A DNA stretch of 55,983 nt from Candidatus Bathyoplasma sp. NZ (GCA_013332095.1 JABENI010000012.1:1-55983); one strand, 5' to 3'; shown: positions 9,813-18,213, counted from the first letter of the stretch. The notes: a model not told the origin generated them from the letters alone. Numbers and translations: made by a program.

Positions 9813-11669
9813 CTACCTTGTAATAATTGCCCCAACTGGGCATCTCGTAAAGCAATCTTTACATAAAATACATTTATCTTTTTCAATTACATGAAGTTCT
9901 TTTCTTTCTCCGGCGATACAACTGACTGGACAGTTTTTAGCACATAGAGTACAACCAATACACTTATCAGTGATAAATAATTCACTTATTAAACCATCAC
10001 AAACTCCTGCTGCACATCTTTTTTCTTCGATATGCTCAAGATACTCATCTTTAAAATATCTTAAAGTTGATAAAACTGGATTAGGTGCAGTCTGACCTAA
10101 GCCACAAAGCGAAGTACTTTTAACCATCTTACATAATTTTTCTAACTCAACTAAATCAGCGATAGTTGCCTTGCCATCAGTAATATCTGCTAACATTTTG
10201 TGAATAGCAGCTGTCCCTTCCCGACAAGGTGTACATTTCCCACACGATTCATCAACGATAAAGTCCATATAAAACTTGGCGATATCCACCATACAGTTGA
10301 AATCATCTAAAACAATCATTCCTCCTGAACCCATCATACTACCTAGTTCAGTTAATCGATCAAAATCAACGATTTCATCCAAATGGTCTTTTGTTAAACA
10401 GCCCCCAGATGGACCACCTGTTAAGACTGCTTTAAATTCACGTCCCTTAGTTACTCCACCACCGATTTCTTCGATAATTTTTCTCAGCGTAATTCCCATG
10501 GGAACTTCGATTAATCCCGTATTTTTAACTTTTCCACCTAAGGCAAACACTTTGGTCCCCGATGATTTTTCGGTACCTATTTTTTTAAACCACTCCGCAC
10601 CGTTTAAAATAATTTGGGGAATCACCGCGTAAGTTTCAACATTATTTATAATCGTTGGCGCATCCCACAATCCTTTATTTGCTGGAAATGGCGGTTTAGT
10701 TTTAGGCATTCCACGGTCTCCTTCAATCGAGGCTATCAAAGCCGTTTCTTCACCACATACAAATGCCCCTGCTCCTAATCTAATTTCCATATCATAGGAA
10801 AATTCTGTCCCAAAAATATTTTCTCCTAACAACCCTTCGGCTCTCGCTTGCTCAATCGCAATATTTAATCTCTCTACTGCATGAGGATATTCAGCGCGGA
10901 CGTACACATAACCATAATTTGCCCCAATGGCATAACCACCAATTGCCATCGCTTCGATAATCGCATGGGGGTCTCCTTCTAAAATACTTCTATCCATAAA
11001 TGCTCCGGGGTCTCCCTCATCGGCATTGCATAATATATATTTTTGTCCGGTATTGTTTTTAGCAAAACTCCATTTCAGACCGGTGGGGAATCCACCTCCT
11101 CCACGTCCTCTTAACCCAGAAGCTTTGACAACTTCAATAACTTCATCTGGACTTTTAGTCAAAGATAACTCTAATGCTTGATACCCTTTTGTTCCGATGT
11201 ATTCATCAATCGACTCAGCGTTGATAAAACCACAATTTCTCAGGGCAATTCTCACCTGATTATCATAAAAAGGGATATCTTTAGTTTTTTCAACTTTTTG
11301 TTTGGTCAAAGGATTGACATACAACTTTTTAGTATAAATTCTATTGTTTAACAGATGTTCAGTTACTATCTCTTTGGCCTCCGATACTTTAACTTGCGAA
11401 TAAAAAGTATCATCGGGCATAATCTTTACGATTGGACCTTTTTCACAAAATCCTAAACATCCTGTTCCGTGTACTTCAACATCTAAATTTAATTCAGCGA
11501 TTGCTTCTTCTAAATTTGCGACAATTTTTTTTGATTTACTAGACATACAGCCAGTACCAGTACAGACTAAAACTTCACGTTTTTTAAGATCAATCTTCCC
11601 TTTTCTATTTTCAATTTTGTCTTTGGTTTGCTGATACTTTTTCATTAACTCCGCTTTTGATTTTATCAT
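9813..11669 (-). CDS. nuoF: NAD(P)H-oxidising flavoprotein subunit, NuoF/HydB/HylB-like
   Basis: The 618-residue protein has a thioredoxin-like [2Fe-2S] domain first (CTGTGCMSS and GCLGFCEKGP). The NuoF core follows, with the nucleotide and FMN motifs GLRGRGGGGFPTGLKW and ADEGDPGAFMDR, then the 4Fe-4S motif ESCGKCTPCREG. The C-terminus carries two ferredoxin motifs (CIGCTLCAKNC and CILCKDCFTRC). This layout is that of HydB-type subunits of NAD-dependent, often electron-bifurcating, hydrogenases and formate dehydrogenases. With fdhA beside it, the partner is formate dehydrogenase. It passes electrons between NAD(H), iron-sulfur clusters and FdhA. Whether ferredoxin is a second partner cannot be seen. 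The start directly follows the nuoE stop and has AAGGAGTG before it; stop to fdhA start is 8 bases. Confidence 0.92.
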   Translation of the reverse strand: MIKSKAELMKKYQQTKDKIENRKGKIDLKKREVLVCTGTGCMSSKSKKIVANLEEAIAELNLDVEVHGTGCLGFCEKGPIVKIMPDDTFYSQVKVSEAKEIVTEHLLNNRIYTKKLYVNPLTKQKVEKTKDIPFYDNQVRIALRNCGFINAESIDEYIGTKGYQALELSLTKSPDEVIEVVKASGLRGRGGGGFPTGLKWSFAKNNTGQKYILCNADEGDPGAFMDRSILEGDPHAIIEAMAIGGYAIGANYGYVYVRAEYPHAVERLNIAIEQARAEGLLGENIFGTEFSYDMEIRLGAGAFVCGEETALIASIEGDRGMPKTKPPFPANKGLWDAPTIINNVETYAVIPQIILNGAEWFKKIGTEKSSGTKVFALGGKVKNTGLIEVPMGITLRKIIEEIGGGVTKGREFKAVLTGGPSGGCLTKDHLDEIVDFDRLTELGSMMGSGGMIVLDDFNCMVDIAKFYMDFIVDESCGKCTPCREGTAAIHKMLADITDGKATIADLVELEKLCKMVKSTSLCGLGQTAPNPVLSTLRYFKDEYLEHIEEKRCAAGVCDGLISELFITDKCIGCTLCAKNCPVSCIAGERKELHVIEKDKCILCKDCFTRCPVGAIITR

Positions 11670-12155
11670 TTAGTTTTCACTCCTTGCGTTATCTAAAATA
11701 TCTTTTGCTGTTGAGGTAACTAATTTTCCGTGAACTTCTTCGTTAATACTCATTACAGGAGCTAATCCACAAGCACCAATACAACGAGTTGCTTCTAAAG
11801 TAAACTGATGGTCATCCGTTGTTTCTCCTGTTTTAATCCCTAACTCTTTAACCATTAAATCTAAAATTTTTTGTGAGCCTTTCACATAACACGCTGTTCC
11901 AATACAGACTCCGATAACTTTCTTTCCTTTGGGAATTTCAGAAAATTGAGCGTAAAAAGAAATAATTCCGTTTATTTTTGCTACCGGCTCATTTAACTCT
12001 TCTGAAATAAGCATTTGAATCTCTTTTGGCACGCATCCCATAATATTTTGGGCATCCTGTAAAGTGGGCATTAGCGGTCCCGGTTTCCCTTTATGCTGTT
12101 GAGCCTTCAATTTTAATTCTTCTATCTGCTTACAAGTTATTTTAATTTCTTCCAT
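11670..12155 (-). CDS. nuoE: NuoE/HydC-like [2Fe-2S] thioredoxin-fold subunit
   Basis: This 161-residue protein matches the 24-kDa subunit family (NuoE, HydC, HylC). The four cluster cysteines are visible: CIGTACYVKGS in the middle and CIGACGLAP near the C-terminus. The N-terminal helical part has the usual MPTLQDAQ and the GIISFYAQF motif. It relays electrons for the NuoF-like subunit. It is the first gene of the fdh operon, with a clear GGAGGATAAGTA ribosome site. A cre-like operator lies between promoter and start. Confidence 0.93.
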   Translation of the reverse strand: MEEIKITCKQIEELKLKAQQHKGKPGPLMPTLQDAQNIMGCVPKEIQMLISEELNEPVAKINGIISFYAQFSEIPKGKKVIGVCIGTACYVKGSQKILDLMVKELGIKTGETTDDHQFTLEATRCIGACGLAPVMSINEEVHGKLVTSTAKDILDNARSEN

Positions 12156-12167
12156 TACTTATCCTCC

Positions 12168-12182
12168 GTGAAAACGTTTTTA
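12168..12182. promoter_or_regulatory. cre-like operator upstream of the fdh operon
   Basis: The palindrome TGAAAACGTTTTTA fits the CcpA catabolite-response consensus (WTGNAANCGNWNNCW) at all but two positions. It sits 13 bases upstream of the nuoE start codon, in the leader. That position would suit roadblock repression by CcpA when sugars are present. The regulator itself is not in the window. Confidence 0.5.
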
Positions 12183-12254
12183 TAGTTAAAATTACATATT
12201 ATTTTACGATGATACTGTTAAAAATAAAAATTTTTTGAGTAATTTTTACTTTTC

Positions 12255-12287
12255 TTTAAACAACTTAACTTTATTTTTAACAACTTA
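12255..12287. repeat. Two direct repeats 20 bp apart upstream of the fdh operon
   Basis: TTTAAACAACTTA (12255-12267) and TTTTAACAACTTA (12275-12287) are spaced by two helical turns, between the end of the B3/B4 gene and nuoE. Such spacing suits a regulator dimer, but no family is recognisable. Confidence 0.3.
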
Positions 12288-12300
12288 TTTATTTTATTTT

Positions 12301-12954
12301 TTATTCAACTGTATAACTTTTAAAATTTTTCGCTAAACAATAGTCAGCAAATAAATTTTTTGCTAATTTAATATCTTCTTCTAGTTGTGCTACTCCGTTA
12401 AAAGAAACAATAAAGACTAAGCAATTTTTGGTATTTTTAGTTATCATCGTTCTTTCAGTATCACTAGTTGTAGAACCGAATGGTCCTTTTAAGTCTTCGT
12501 ATAGCGGAATTTTTTCCACGTTCAATTTGCCTCTACCTATTCCATAATATTCATCATAATCGTTACCAAGACGAATAAAAACATCACCGATTATTTTATC
12601 ACGGTCTAAAACTGCTACTGATTTTTGAACTTTAATCGATAACACATTTCCGACATCTACTAAATTGTTGACTCGGTAAAGATCGTTTCCTTTTACCAAT
12701 CTACGATACAGCGATTCCACTGCTAGACGATACCTACTAGGATCTTTTCCATAACTTTTATAAGCGTTTCTACCACTTAAAATATTAGGAATTTGAAGAC
12801 AATCAGCAAGATCGTATTTTTCTGCTATTTCTTTTTCGGTACTAGTTATCAAATCATCTATTTTGGGGTTAGCAAATACTTCTGCTGCAAATTCAATTAC
12901 TGCTACCGCAAAATTTTTTGATTTTAATTTTATTTCTTGATCTATTATTACCAT
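12301..12954 (-). CDS. Free-standing B3/B4 tRNA-binding domain protein
   Basis: The 217-residue product matches the B3/B4 domain of the phenylalanyl-tRNA synthetase beta chain, found alone in many bacteria. Recognisable parts are the middle SRYRLAVESLYRRLVKGN and the VNNLVDVGNVLSIK motif, followed by GPFGSTTSDTERTMI. In the synthetase this domain edits mischarged tyrosine; free-standing members are thought to act on tRNA or amino-acyl groups, but roles are mostly unproven. The start at 12954 has AGAGGGATAAG before it; an upstream in-frame codon at 13038 lacks one. It is divergent from a MocR regulator, which may control it. Confidence 0.75.
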   Translation of the reverse strand: MVIIDQEIKLKSKNFAVAVIEFAAEVFANPKIDDLITSTEKEIAEKYDLADCLQIPNILSGRNAYKSYGKDPSRYRLAVESLYRRLVKGNDLYRVNNLVDVGNVLSIKVQKSVAVLDRDKIIGDVFIRLGNDYDEYYGIGRGKLNVEKIPLYEDLKGPFGSTTSDTERTMITKNTKNCLVFIVSFNGVAQLEEDIKLAKNLFADYCLAKNFKSYTVE

Positions 12955-13097
12955 CTTATCCCTCTTATAAATTAACCTTACTGTAATACTACCATATTTA
13001 TTATTAAAAATAAATTGCTTTTTTTTGTCTGAAACCACAGCATTTTAAATCTGTTTGTGTTAAAATTAACTAATCGTTATATCTTAAGGAGTACAAA

Positions 13098-14375
13098 ATG
13101 TACACAACTACTGCTAAAAAAAAATATTTAAATTTATATCGGCAAATTAAAAAACAAATTTTAAATCAACAGTTGAAAGAAAACGAAAAACTTCCTTCTA
13201 TTAGGAAACTTTCCCATGATTTGAGCGTTTCAACTACAACGGTAATCAATGCTTATGAACAATTACTATCTGAGGGCTACATCAAAAGCATCTCCAAAAG
13301 TGGTTTTTACGTTGAGAAAATCTCTACCGGAATTATTAAAAATTTTAAAGTTGAAGAAGTAGAGATAACTGAACAAAATTTTTTAAACGAAAATATTACG
13401 AGCGATTTATTCAATTTTAATCTCTGGGGAAAATATTTAAATAAGTCGATTAAAGACAACGATCAACTGTATTCTACTTCTAAAAAAAATGGTGAAGATC
13501 TGTTAAAACAAGAAATTATTAAATTTTCTTTTAAACATCGCGGCGTAAACGCTACTAAAAATCAAGTTATTATCGGCAGTAGTACAAATCACTTACTAAA
13601 AGTACTATTTAATTTATTGCCAGATCAAAAAATTGCTTTTGAGCCCAAAGGAAATTTAAAGATTTTAGCCAATATTAAAAGCAGTTGTAACTACCTTGAA
13701 CTGCCTTTTAAAAACAACCTTCAAAAAATTATCGATAACAATGTCAGTTTAATTTACACTACTCCTAGTCATCAATATCCTAATGGTAACATTTTAGATA
13801 TCAACAGTAGATTAGTCTTAGTCAATTGGGCCAATCACCAAAACAGTTATATTATTGAAGATGACTACAATAGTATTTTAAGATACAGTGGTAGCCCTAT
13901 TCCTAGTTTACAAAGTTTAAGCAGTCAATCTGTTATTTACATTTCTTCTTTTTCCAACCTGTTATTTCCCTCTTTAAAAATTAGTTATATGATTTTACCG
14001 ATTGAACTTTTAAAAAGTTTTGAAGAAAAAAAACAAAAATATCAAGTTACTGTTTCGAAGTTAGAACAGTTAACTTTGGCTAATTTTATGAAAGATGGTT
14101 ATTTAGAAAAACATTTAAATAAAATAAAAAAAATATATCTTAAAAGAAGCAATATTTTAAAGCAACTCCTCCAACAATTAAATTTAACAGTAATTAATCC
14201 GCTATCAGGAACCAATATCATTGTTAAAAATTCTTCTATCGATTTGTTTATTGAAGCTGCAAAAAAAATTCAGATTAATTTAATTAAAATATCGAACGAC
14301 GAACTTTTGTTTAATTTCAGAGGAATTAAAAACAGCGACTTATTAGCCACTGTTAATGATATTTTTAAAATTTAA
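13098..14375 (+). CDS. MocR/GntR-type regulator with aminotransferase-like domain lacking the PLP lysine
   Basis: The 425-residue protein starts with a GntR winged helix (residues 1-75; LPSIRKLSHDLSVSTTTVINAYEQL), a linker, then a fold-type I aminotransferase-like domain. The substrate and cofactor pocket is largely kept: TPSHQYPNG and EDDYNSILRY. In the Schiff-base motif, however, SFSK of MocR proteins reads SFSN: residue 287 is Asn (codon AAC). PLP cannot bind covalently, so the domain either senses another ligand or binds PLP weakly. AAGGAG precedes the start. It is divergent from the B3/B4 gene, a common arrangement of regulator and target. The 3' end overlaps the opposing HEPN gene by 11 bases. 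Confidence 0.88.
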   Translation: MYTTTAKKKYLNLYRQIKKQILNQQLKENEKLPSIRKLSHDLSVSTTTVINAYEQLLSEGYIKSISKSGFYVEKISTGIIKNFKVEEVEITEQNFLNENITSDLFNFNLWGKYLNKSIKDNDQLYSTSKKNGEDLLKQEIIKFSFKHRGVNATKNQVIIGSSTNHLLKVLFNLLPDQKIAFEPKGNLKILANIKSSCNYLELPFKNNLQKIIDNNVSLIYTTPSHQYPNGNILDINSRLVLVNWANHQNSYIIEDDYNSILRYSGSPIPSLQSLSSQSVIYISSFSNLLFPSLKISYMILPIELLKSFEEKKQKYQVTVSKLEQLTLANFMKDGYLEKHLNKIKKIYLKRSNILKQLLQQLNLTVINPLSGTNIIVKNSSIDLFIEAAKKIQINLIKISNDELLFNFRGIKNSDLLATVNDIFKI

Positions 14376-15015
14376 TAATTAGTGATTTGGGAATTAGCAG
14401 TTGACTGCTAGTTCTGTTTATTCTTTTGATAAAAGTTTCGCTTAAAGAATAAGGTAATAATTTGATTAAGTTAGCTAAAACACCTACTAAATCGTCAGTA
14501 GTTAAATCATCAATTTCAAATCTGTCATAACTTTTAAAATCTAAAATAAAATTGTGGTGAAAAACGGCATTTCTAAACTTTTTGATCGCTGTTACTCTTC
14601 TCAAAAACTCTTTTTTAGAAAGCGAAAATGAAAAAATTTCATCAATCGTTTTTTCATCTATTTTTTTATACAGTTCAATCAATCTATGAAAGGTACTGTG
14701 CTCTAAATAATAAAATAAATTTTCATTTTGGCGAAGTTTTAAATCTTTTGCTTGAAAATTATTACTCAATTGAGCTCTTAAATAAACTTCATACATCGTT
14801 AAATAATAATAAATATCTCTTCTTAATCTCAAATCGTATTTATAAAGATCGCGAATATCTTCACTCGTAACCTGCTGTTTGTGAGCAGCTATAACATAGT
14901 AGACATTTCTTATTCTTTTAACACCCTTTAAATTTAAATAAAGGATAAATTGTTCTTCATCGGTAATGGTTATTCTTTTTTTAAACCACGCTAACTCTGC
15001 TATTTTATCAAACAT
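14365..15015 (-). CDS. Abi-like HEPN-domain protein
   Basis: The 216-residue helical protein resembles the Abi-like (Abi_2/AbiD/F) family. It has the early RIRNVYYVI and the DLYKYDLRLRRDIYYYLTMYEVYLRAQLSN region. Near residue 150 is the motif RNAVFHH, which fits the HEPN R-x4-H ribonuclease signature. Family members act in phage abortive infection or as toxins. No antitoxin is next to it. Instead it overlaps the end of coaX by 16 bases and has a poor ribosome site, so it is likely co-translated. The C-terminal 11 bases overlap the convergent MocR gene. Role in this operon is unknown. Confidence 0.7.
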   Translation of the reverse strand: MFDKIAELAWFKKRITITDEEQFILYLNLKGVKRIRNVYYVIAAHKQQVTSEDIRDLYKYDLRLRRDIYYYLTMYEVYLRAQLSNNFQAKDLKLRQNENLFYYLEHSTFHRLIELYKKIDEKTIDEIFSFSLSKKEFLRRVTAIKKFRNAVFHHNFILDFKSYDRFEIDDLTTDDLVGVLANLIKLLPYSLSETFIKRINRTSSQLLIPKSLIIKF

Positions 15016-15734
15016 TTGTTTTTATGATAAATTATTGCTAATCCATCGAGAAGTAAATTTTTTTCAAACTTGCAATTTTTGAATAGTGATTTAAAAATTT
15101 CAGCATAGCCACCGGTTATTATTACCTCATAACTGGAATATTTTTGTAAAAAGCCTTCTACCATATAGTATTGCCCTAAAACAACTCCTGCTTGGATTGA
15201 TTCAGCCGTATTCGTTCCAAAATCTTTTTTAGGAAGTTTTAAATCAATGTTGTGCAACAAAGAAGCATTTTCTACTAACGATTTTAAACTGACCATCATT
15301 CCCGGAGAGATTACAACTCCTTTTAAAACCTTATCCTCTACTTGTAATATTTTAGTAGCAGTCCCAAAATCTACTATTAAACATTTAGAAAAATGCCCAC
15401 TTGAGCCAACCGCATCACAAATTAAATCTGCTCCTACTTCTTTTGGTTGGTCCGTTTTGATATTTAAACCTGATTTTAAGCCTGCCCCGACAATTAACAC
15501 TTTGTCACTGATATATTTTTCAATACATTTAACTATTTCTTGGGTTATTTCTGGCACTACGCTGGAAATAATTGCCCCTTCATAATGATATTTTTTTAAT
15601 AATTCGCTGAATAAAAACAAATATTCATCTGCTGTGTAATTTTTTTTAGTATTGACTCTTACTGACTCGACAACTTTTTCTTGATAACTAGCTAATTCAA
15701 TTGTTGAATTTCCGATATCGACTACTAAAAACAT
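15000..15734 (-). CDS. coaX: Type III pantothenate kinase
   Basis: The 244-residue protein phosphorylates pantothenate, the first step of coenzyme A synthesis. It has the ASKHA-fold motifs VVDIGNST (Asp6 region), KEVGADLICDA and IVDFGTATK (Asp122). Type III enzymes usually read GADR-x2-N; here Arg is Leu104 and Asn is Asp, which is unusual. The start at 15734 follows AGAGGTGAATAAG and lies one base after the stop of the transporter gene; a GTG three codons earlier lacks spacing. Genome context with an ECF S component supports a pantothenate salvage unit. Confidence 0.92.
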   Translation of the reverse strand: MFLVVDIGNSTIELASYQEKVVESVRVNTKKNYTADEYLFLFSELLKKYHYEGAIISSVVPEITQEIVKCIEKYISDKVLIVGAGLKSGLNIKTDQPKEVGADLICDAVGSSGHFSKCLIVDFGTATKILQVEDKVLKGVVISPGMMVSLKSLVENASLLHNIDLKLPKKDFGTNTAESIQAGVVLGQYYMVEGFLQKYSSYEVIITGGYAEIFKSLFKNCKFEKNLLLDGLAIIYHKNKCLIK

Positions 15735-15735
15735 C

Positions 15736-16341
15736 TTATTCACCTCTTATTTTTTCAATCACCATACTTATCGGTGTTCCTACTAACCCACTGAAAACTG
15801 CTTCCGCTAAAATTTGTACTCCTAAACCTACAAATAAAAAATTAATAATATTTTGCTGTTGATTTAAAAAGGTAGAAACATTTTCTTTATATCCTAAAAC
15901 ATCTGGATAAAAACCTAATTTAGCTACGAAGTACATCGGTATTATTACTAATAAACTGTGGATAATACTTCCTAAAATATAATAAGTCAACAAGGTAATC
16001 TGTCTATTTTTAAAACCTAATTTTTCTACCATTTTATAAATATCCACTAGAATAAATCCTAAAAGTACTCTTGGTAAAACTGAAACTAAGGGATTGATAA
16101 ATACCGGATCAAACAATCCCGCTGGTTTAGTAATCGCCATTAGTAAAGATACTAATCCGAATACGGTCCCTAAAATAAAACTTATTTTTTTATTTATCGT
16201 GCCCCCAATTAAAACGGGAATGTGAAGTATCGTTATACTCACCACACCAAAAAAACTAATAAATCCTAAATTGGGTGTCAATGCCAATAACAAAATAATC
16301 GCTACTAGCATACTAGTTAACGTTAAGTCTTTTGTCTTCAT
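15736..16341 (-). CDS. ECF transporter substrate-binding S component, probably for pantothenate
   Basis: The 201-residue integral membrane protein has about six hydrophobic segments, as S components do. An N-terminal hydrophobic helix is followed by the LGTVFGLVSLLMA region. It binds a vitamin and pairs with a shared energising module (EcfA/A'/T) encoded elsewhere. The substrate call comes from context: the stop is one base before coaX, the pantothenate kinase. Sequence alone does not name the vitamin. It is 12 bases downstream of the exonuclease gene. Confidence 0.72.
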   Translation of the reverse strand: MKTKDLTLTSMLVAIILLLALTPNLGFISFFGVVSITILHIPVLIGGTINKKISFILGTVFGLVSLLMAITKPAGLFDPVFINPLVSVLPRVLLGFILVDIYKMVEKLGFKNRQITLLTYYILGSIIHSLLVIIPMYFVAKLGFYPDVLGYKENVSTFLNQQQNIINFLFVGLGVQILAEAVFSGLVGTPISMVIEKIRGE

Positions 16342-16353
16342 TTTTTTCCTCTT

Positions 16354-17013
16354 TTATTTTATTTTTTCAATCAATTTTTCTCCATAAGATAATGGAAAAT
16401 ATTTAAGATGGCTTAATTTTTCTCCAGAAAGCCCATATTTTGCATTATAACCAATGTAATTCACATAATTAAATCCGTTATTTAATTCTTTTAACATTTC
16501 TTTAAACACCAAAAATGTAGCTTTGACATCATCGATAGCTCGGTGTGAATTTACCCCTTTTACATTATATGTCTCAATAGCATTAAATAGTTTATGCGGA
16601 TAATTTCTTCTATCTTTATAAATTGCTAAAATGTCTAACAAATAATTGAAATTAATTTCTAAATTATAATTATTAAATAAAGTTATTAGAAAACTAATGT
16701 CAAATTGAATATTGTAGGCCAATATCAAGGTATTATCCGTTATTAAGTTTTGAATTTTATGGGCAAGTTGCGCCTCACTTATTCCAACTAATAACATTTC
16801 ATCAGTAATGTTAGTTAACTCAACTATTTTTGGAGGTATTTTAAAACCAATATTAACAAAATCATCAATTTCCAATTTCTCTTCAAACTTTTTCTCATTC
16901 GCATTATAATCTAAGACTAAAGCCCCAAATTCAATTATTTTATCAGTTTTGTAATTTAATCCAGTAGTTTCTAAATCAAATACAATTATTCGCTCATATT
17001 TTTCTAAATACAT
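16354..17013 (-). CDS. DEDDh 3'-5' exonuclease, DnaQ/PolC-proofreading family
   Basis: The 219-residue protein shows the exonuclease motifs: VFDLETTGL (residues 11-19, two acidic metal ligands), AYNIQFDISFL in the middle, and NSHRAIDDVKATF with the DEDDh His and Asp. It is similar to the epsilon-like domain of PolC and to stand-alone repair exonucleases. It likely trims DNA or RNA 3' ends. The ATG follows AGGGGAAATAAT. It heads the apparent operon with the S component, coaX and the HEPN gene. Confidence 0.85.
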   Translation of the reverse strand: MYLEKYERIIVFDLETTGLNYKTDKIIEFGALVLDYNANEKKFEEKLEIDDFVNIGFKIPPKIVELTNITDEMLLVGISEAQLAHKIQNLITDNTLILAYNIQFDISFLITLFNNYNLEINFNYLLDILAIYKDRRNYPHKLFNAIETYNVKGVNSHRAIDDVKATFLVFKEMLKELNNGFNYVNYIGYNAKYGLSGEKLSHLKYFPLSYGEKLIEKIK

Positions 17014-17464
17014 ATTATTTCCCCTATTATTTCCTTATCAATTATTATCGATAACTTTTCTTACCTTAAAAAAAACATCTGTTTTTTACTTGTTTATAAA
17101 AACTTTGAATGTTCAAATCTCATCAGGTTATTTACTACAAATTGTTCCTCGCTATCTTTAGCAAAAATTACCAACTTGCTGGCAGTAACGACAACATAAG
17201 TTACCGCTCGTATTTAAAATTACCAAATAACTAGAAAATACTTCTTCTACTCTACTTTAGATTATTAAAAAATTACGATAAATTTTACTTTGATCAAATA
17301 AATCTCTTTTTCAGTTTTAATATAATCAAGTTTAACGGTGTTATAAACACTGATAATTTTTCTTTTTATATTAATTTTAATTCTTAGAGGTTTACAACCT
17401 CAGTCAACTAGTAGTAGTAGTTATTTCTTCATTTTATTTTTTTTAAAAACAGATATTAATTTTA
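17014..17464. other. Intergenic stretch with two small hairpins, no gene recognised
   Basis: About 450 bases hold no convincing frame. Two short perfect inverted repeats are visible: GTGTT-ATA-AACAC (17338-17350) and GAGGTT-TAC-AACCTC (17387-17401). A GTTCAAATC motif near 17109 looks like a tRNA T-loop, but the flanks do not pair. Confidence 0.4.
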
Positions 17465-17500
17465 AAACAAAAAGTTACATTTTATTAAATGTAACTTTTT
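17465..17500 (-). terminator. Intrinsic terminator of the cold-shock gene
   Basis: AAGTTACATTT pairs with AAATGTAACTT around a short loop, with T/A runs on both sides. On the minus strand it follows the csp stop by a few bases. The T run on either strand suggests it works in both directions. Confidence 0.85.
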
Positions 17501-17507
17501 TTTTTAA

Positions 17508-17708
17508 TTATCCAACCAGAGTTACGTTCTCTGCTTGAGGACCTCTGTTACCGTCAACTAATTCATAACTTACAGCTTGTCCTTCTTCTAAAGTTTTATA
17601 ACCTTCAGCTTGGATTTGAGAAAAATGTACGAATACATCATTTCCTTCGCTATCAGTGATAAAACCAAACCCTTTTTCAGAGTTAAACCATTTTACAGTT
17701 CCTTGCAT
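17508..17708 (-). CDS. cspA: Cold-shock protein
   Basis: The 66-residue protein is a typical cold-shock domain that binds single-stranded RNA and DNA as a chaperone. Both RNA-binding motifs are intact: KGFGFI and VFVHF. Length and the opening [14 protein letters not shown] are standard. A leader of about 130 bases runs from a TATAAT box (near 17840) to the start, as expected for genes regulated through the 5' leader. Confidence 0.97.
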   Translation of the reverse strand: MQGTVKWFNSEKGFGFITDSEGNDVFVHFSQIQAEGYKTLEEGQAVSYELVDGNRGPQAENVTLVG

Positions 17709-17850
17709 TTAGTGCACTTCCTTTTTTTAAATTTTTACGCCCCATTAACACAAAACTATTTAAAACTCGAAAACACACTAAATTAAGAGGTATCGATTCA
17801 AAACATGTTGATGTTACTTGGTAATAACGCACTGTCATTATATCATACTT
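17709..17850 (-). promoter_or_regulatory. Promoter and long 5' leader of the cold-shock gene
   Basis: On the minus strand a TGATATAAT element near 17840 is a strong -10 box, with no clear -35. About 120 bases of untranslated leader follow. A frame inside it (17683-17868) overlaps csp and looks like chance. Confidence 0.5.
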
Positions 17851-17880
17851 TTTCCAAATGAAAAGCATTTATTCGAATTT

Positions 17881-18135
17881 TTAATTTTTTTTTGTCTTTT
17901 CAACTTCCAAAAACAACCGTTTTTGTACTAACTCATAGGCTTCCTCCCCGTTGTGAACAATCGTACAATTTTCACAACTTTTGATATTTTCTTCTAAATA
18001 TTGGTATTTTCCACCACATTTTTCTTTTAAATAATAGAGTGGACAATAACAAAACAAACAGTTAAAATTGTCTTCTTTTAATTGATGACAAGGAAAATAT
18101 TCGCATTTTTTATTTTGAAAAAATTTATAATTCAT
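17881..18135 (-). CDS. Cysteine-rich small domain protein
   Basis: The 84-residue protein fits the cysteine-rich small domain family (PF04071-like). Cysteines recur in CEYFPCH, CLFCYCPLYYL, CGG and SCENCTIVH, giving at least nine in the first 65 residues. The pattern suggests a metal or iron-sulfur site. Members are found near cobalamin genes in some genomes; a btu cluster lies 1 kb away, but no direct link is seen. The ATG at 18135 follows AGGTGATTGAG; an in-frame codon at 18144 lies inside the ribosome site. It is divergent from lrgA. Function unknown. Confidence 0.72.
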   Translation of the reverse strand: MNYKFFQNKKCEYFPCHQLKEDNFNCLFCYCPLYYLKEKCGGKYQYLEENIKSCENCTIVHNGEEAYELVQKRLFLEVEKTKKN

Positions 18136-18190
18136 CTCAATCACCTAGCGAATTGTAACATAAATAATAGAAATTTGCTTCAATATAAGT

Positions 18191-18196
18191 TATAAT
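18191..18196 (+). promoter_or_regulatory. -10 box for lrgAB
   Basis: TATAAT lies 18 bases before the lrgA start codon, so the leader is very short, beginning near the ribosome site. No good -35 is present at 17 bases, so the promoter may need an activator. Confidence 0.45.
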
Positions 18197-18213
18197 TTTT
18201 GTGGAGGAAAAAT

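Noticed and set aside
17105-17130. GTTCAAATC resembles a tRNA T-loop
   Set aside because: The flanking five bases on each side do not pair, and no acceptor, D or anticodon arm can be built around it.
17683-17868. A 61-codon minus-strand frame overlapping cspA
   Set aside because: It lies in the cold-shock 5' leader, has no ribosome site, and shares the csp start region; it looks like chance.
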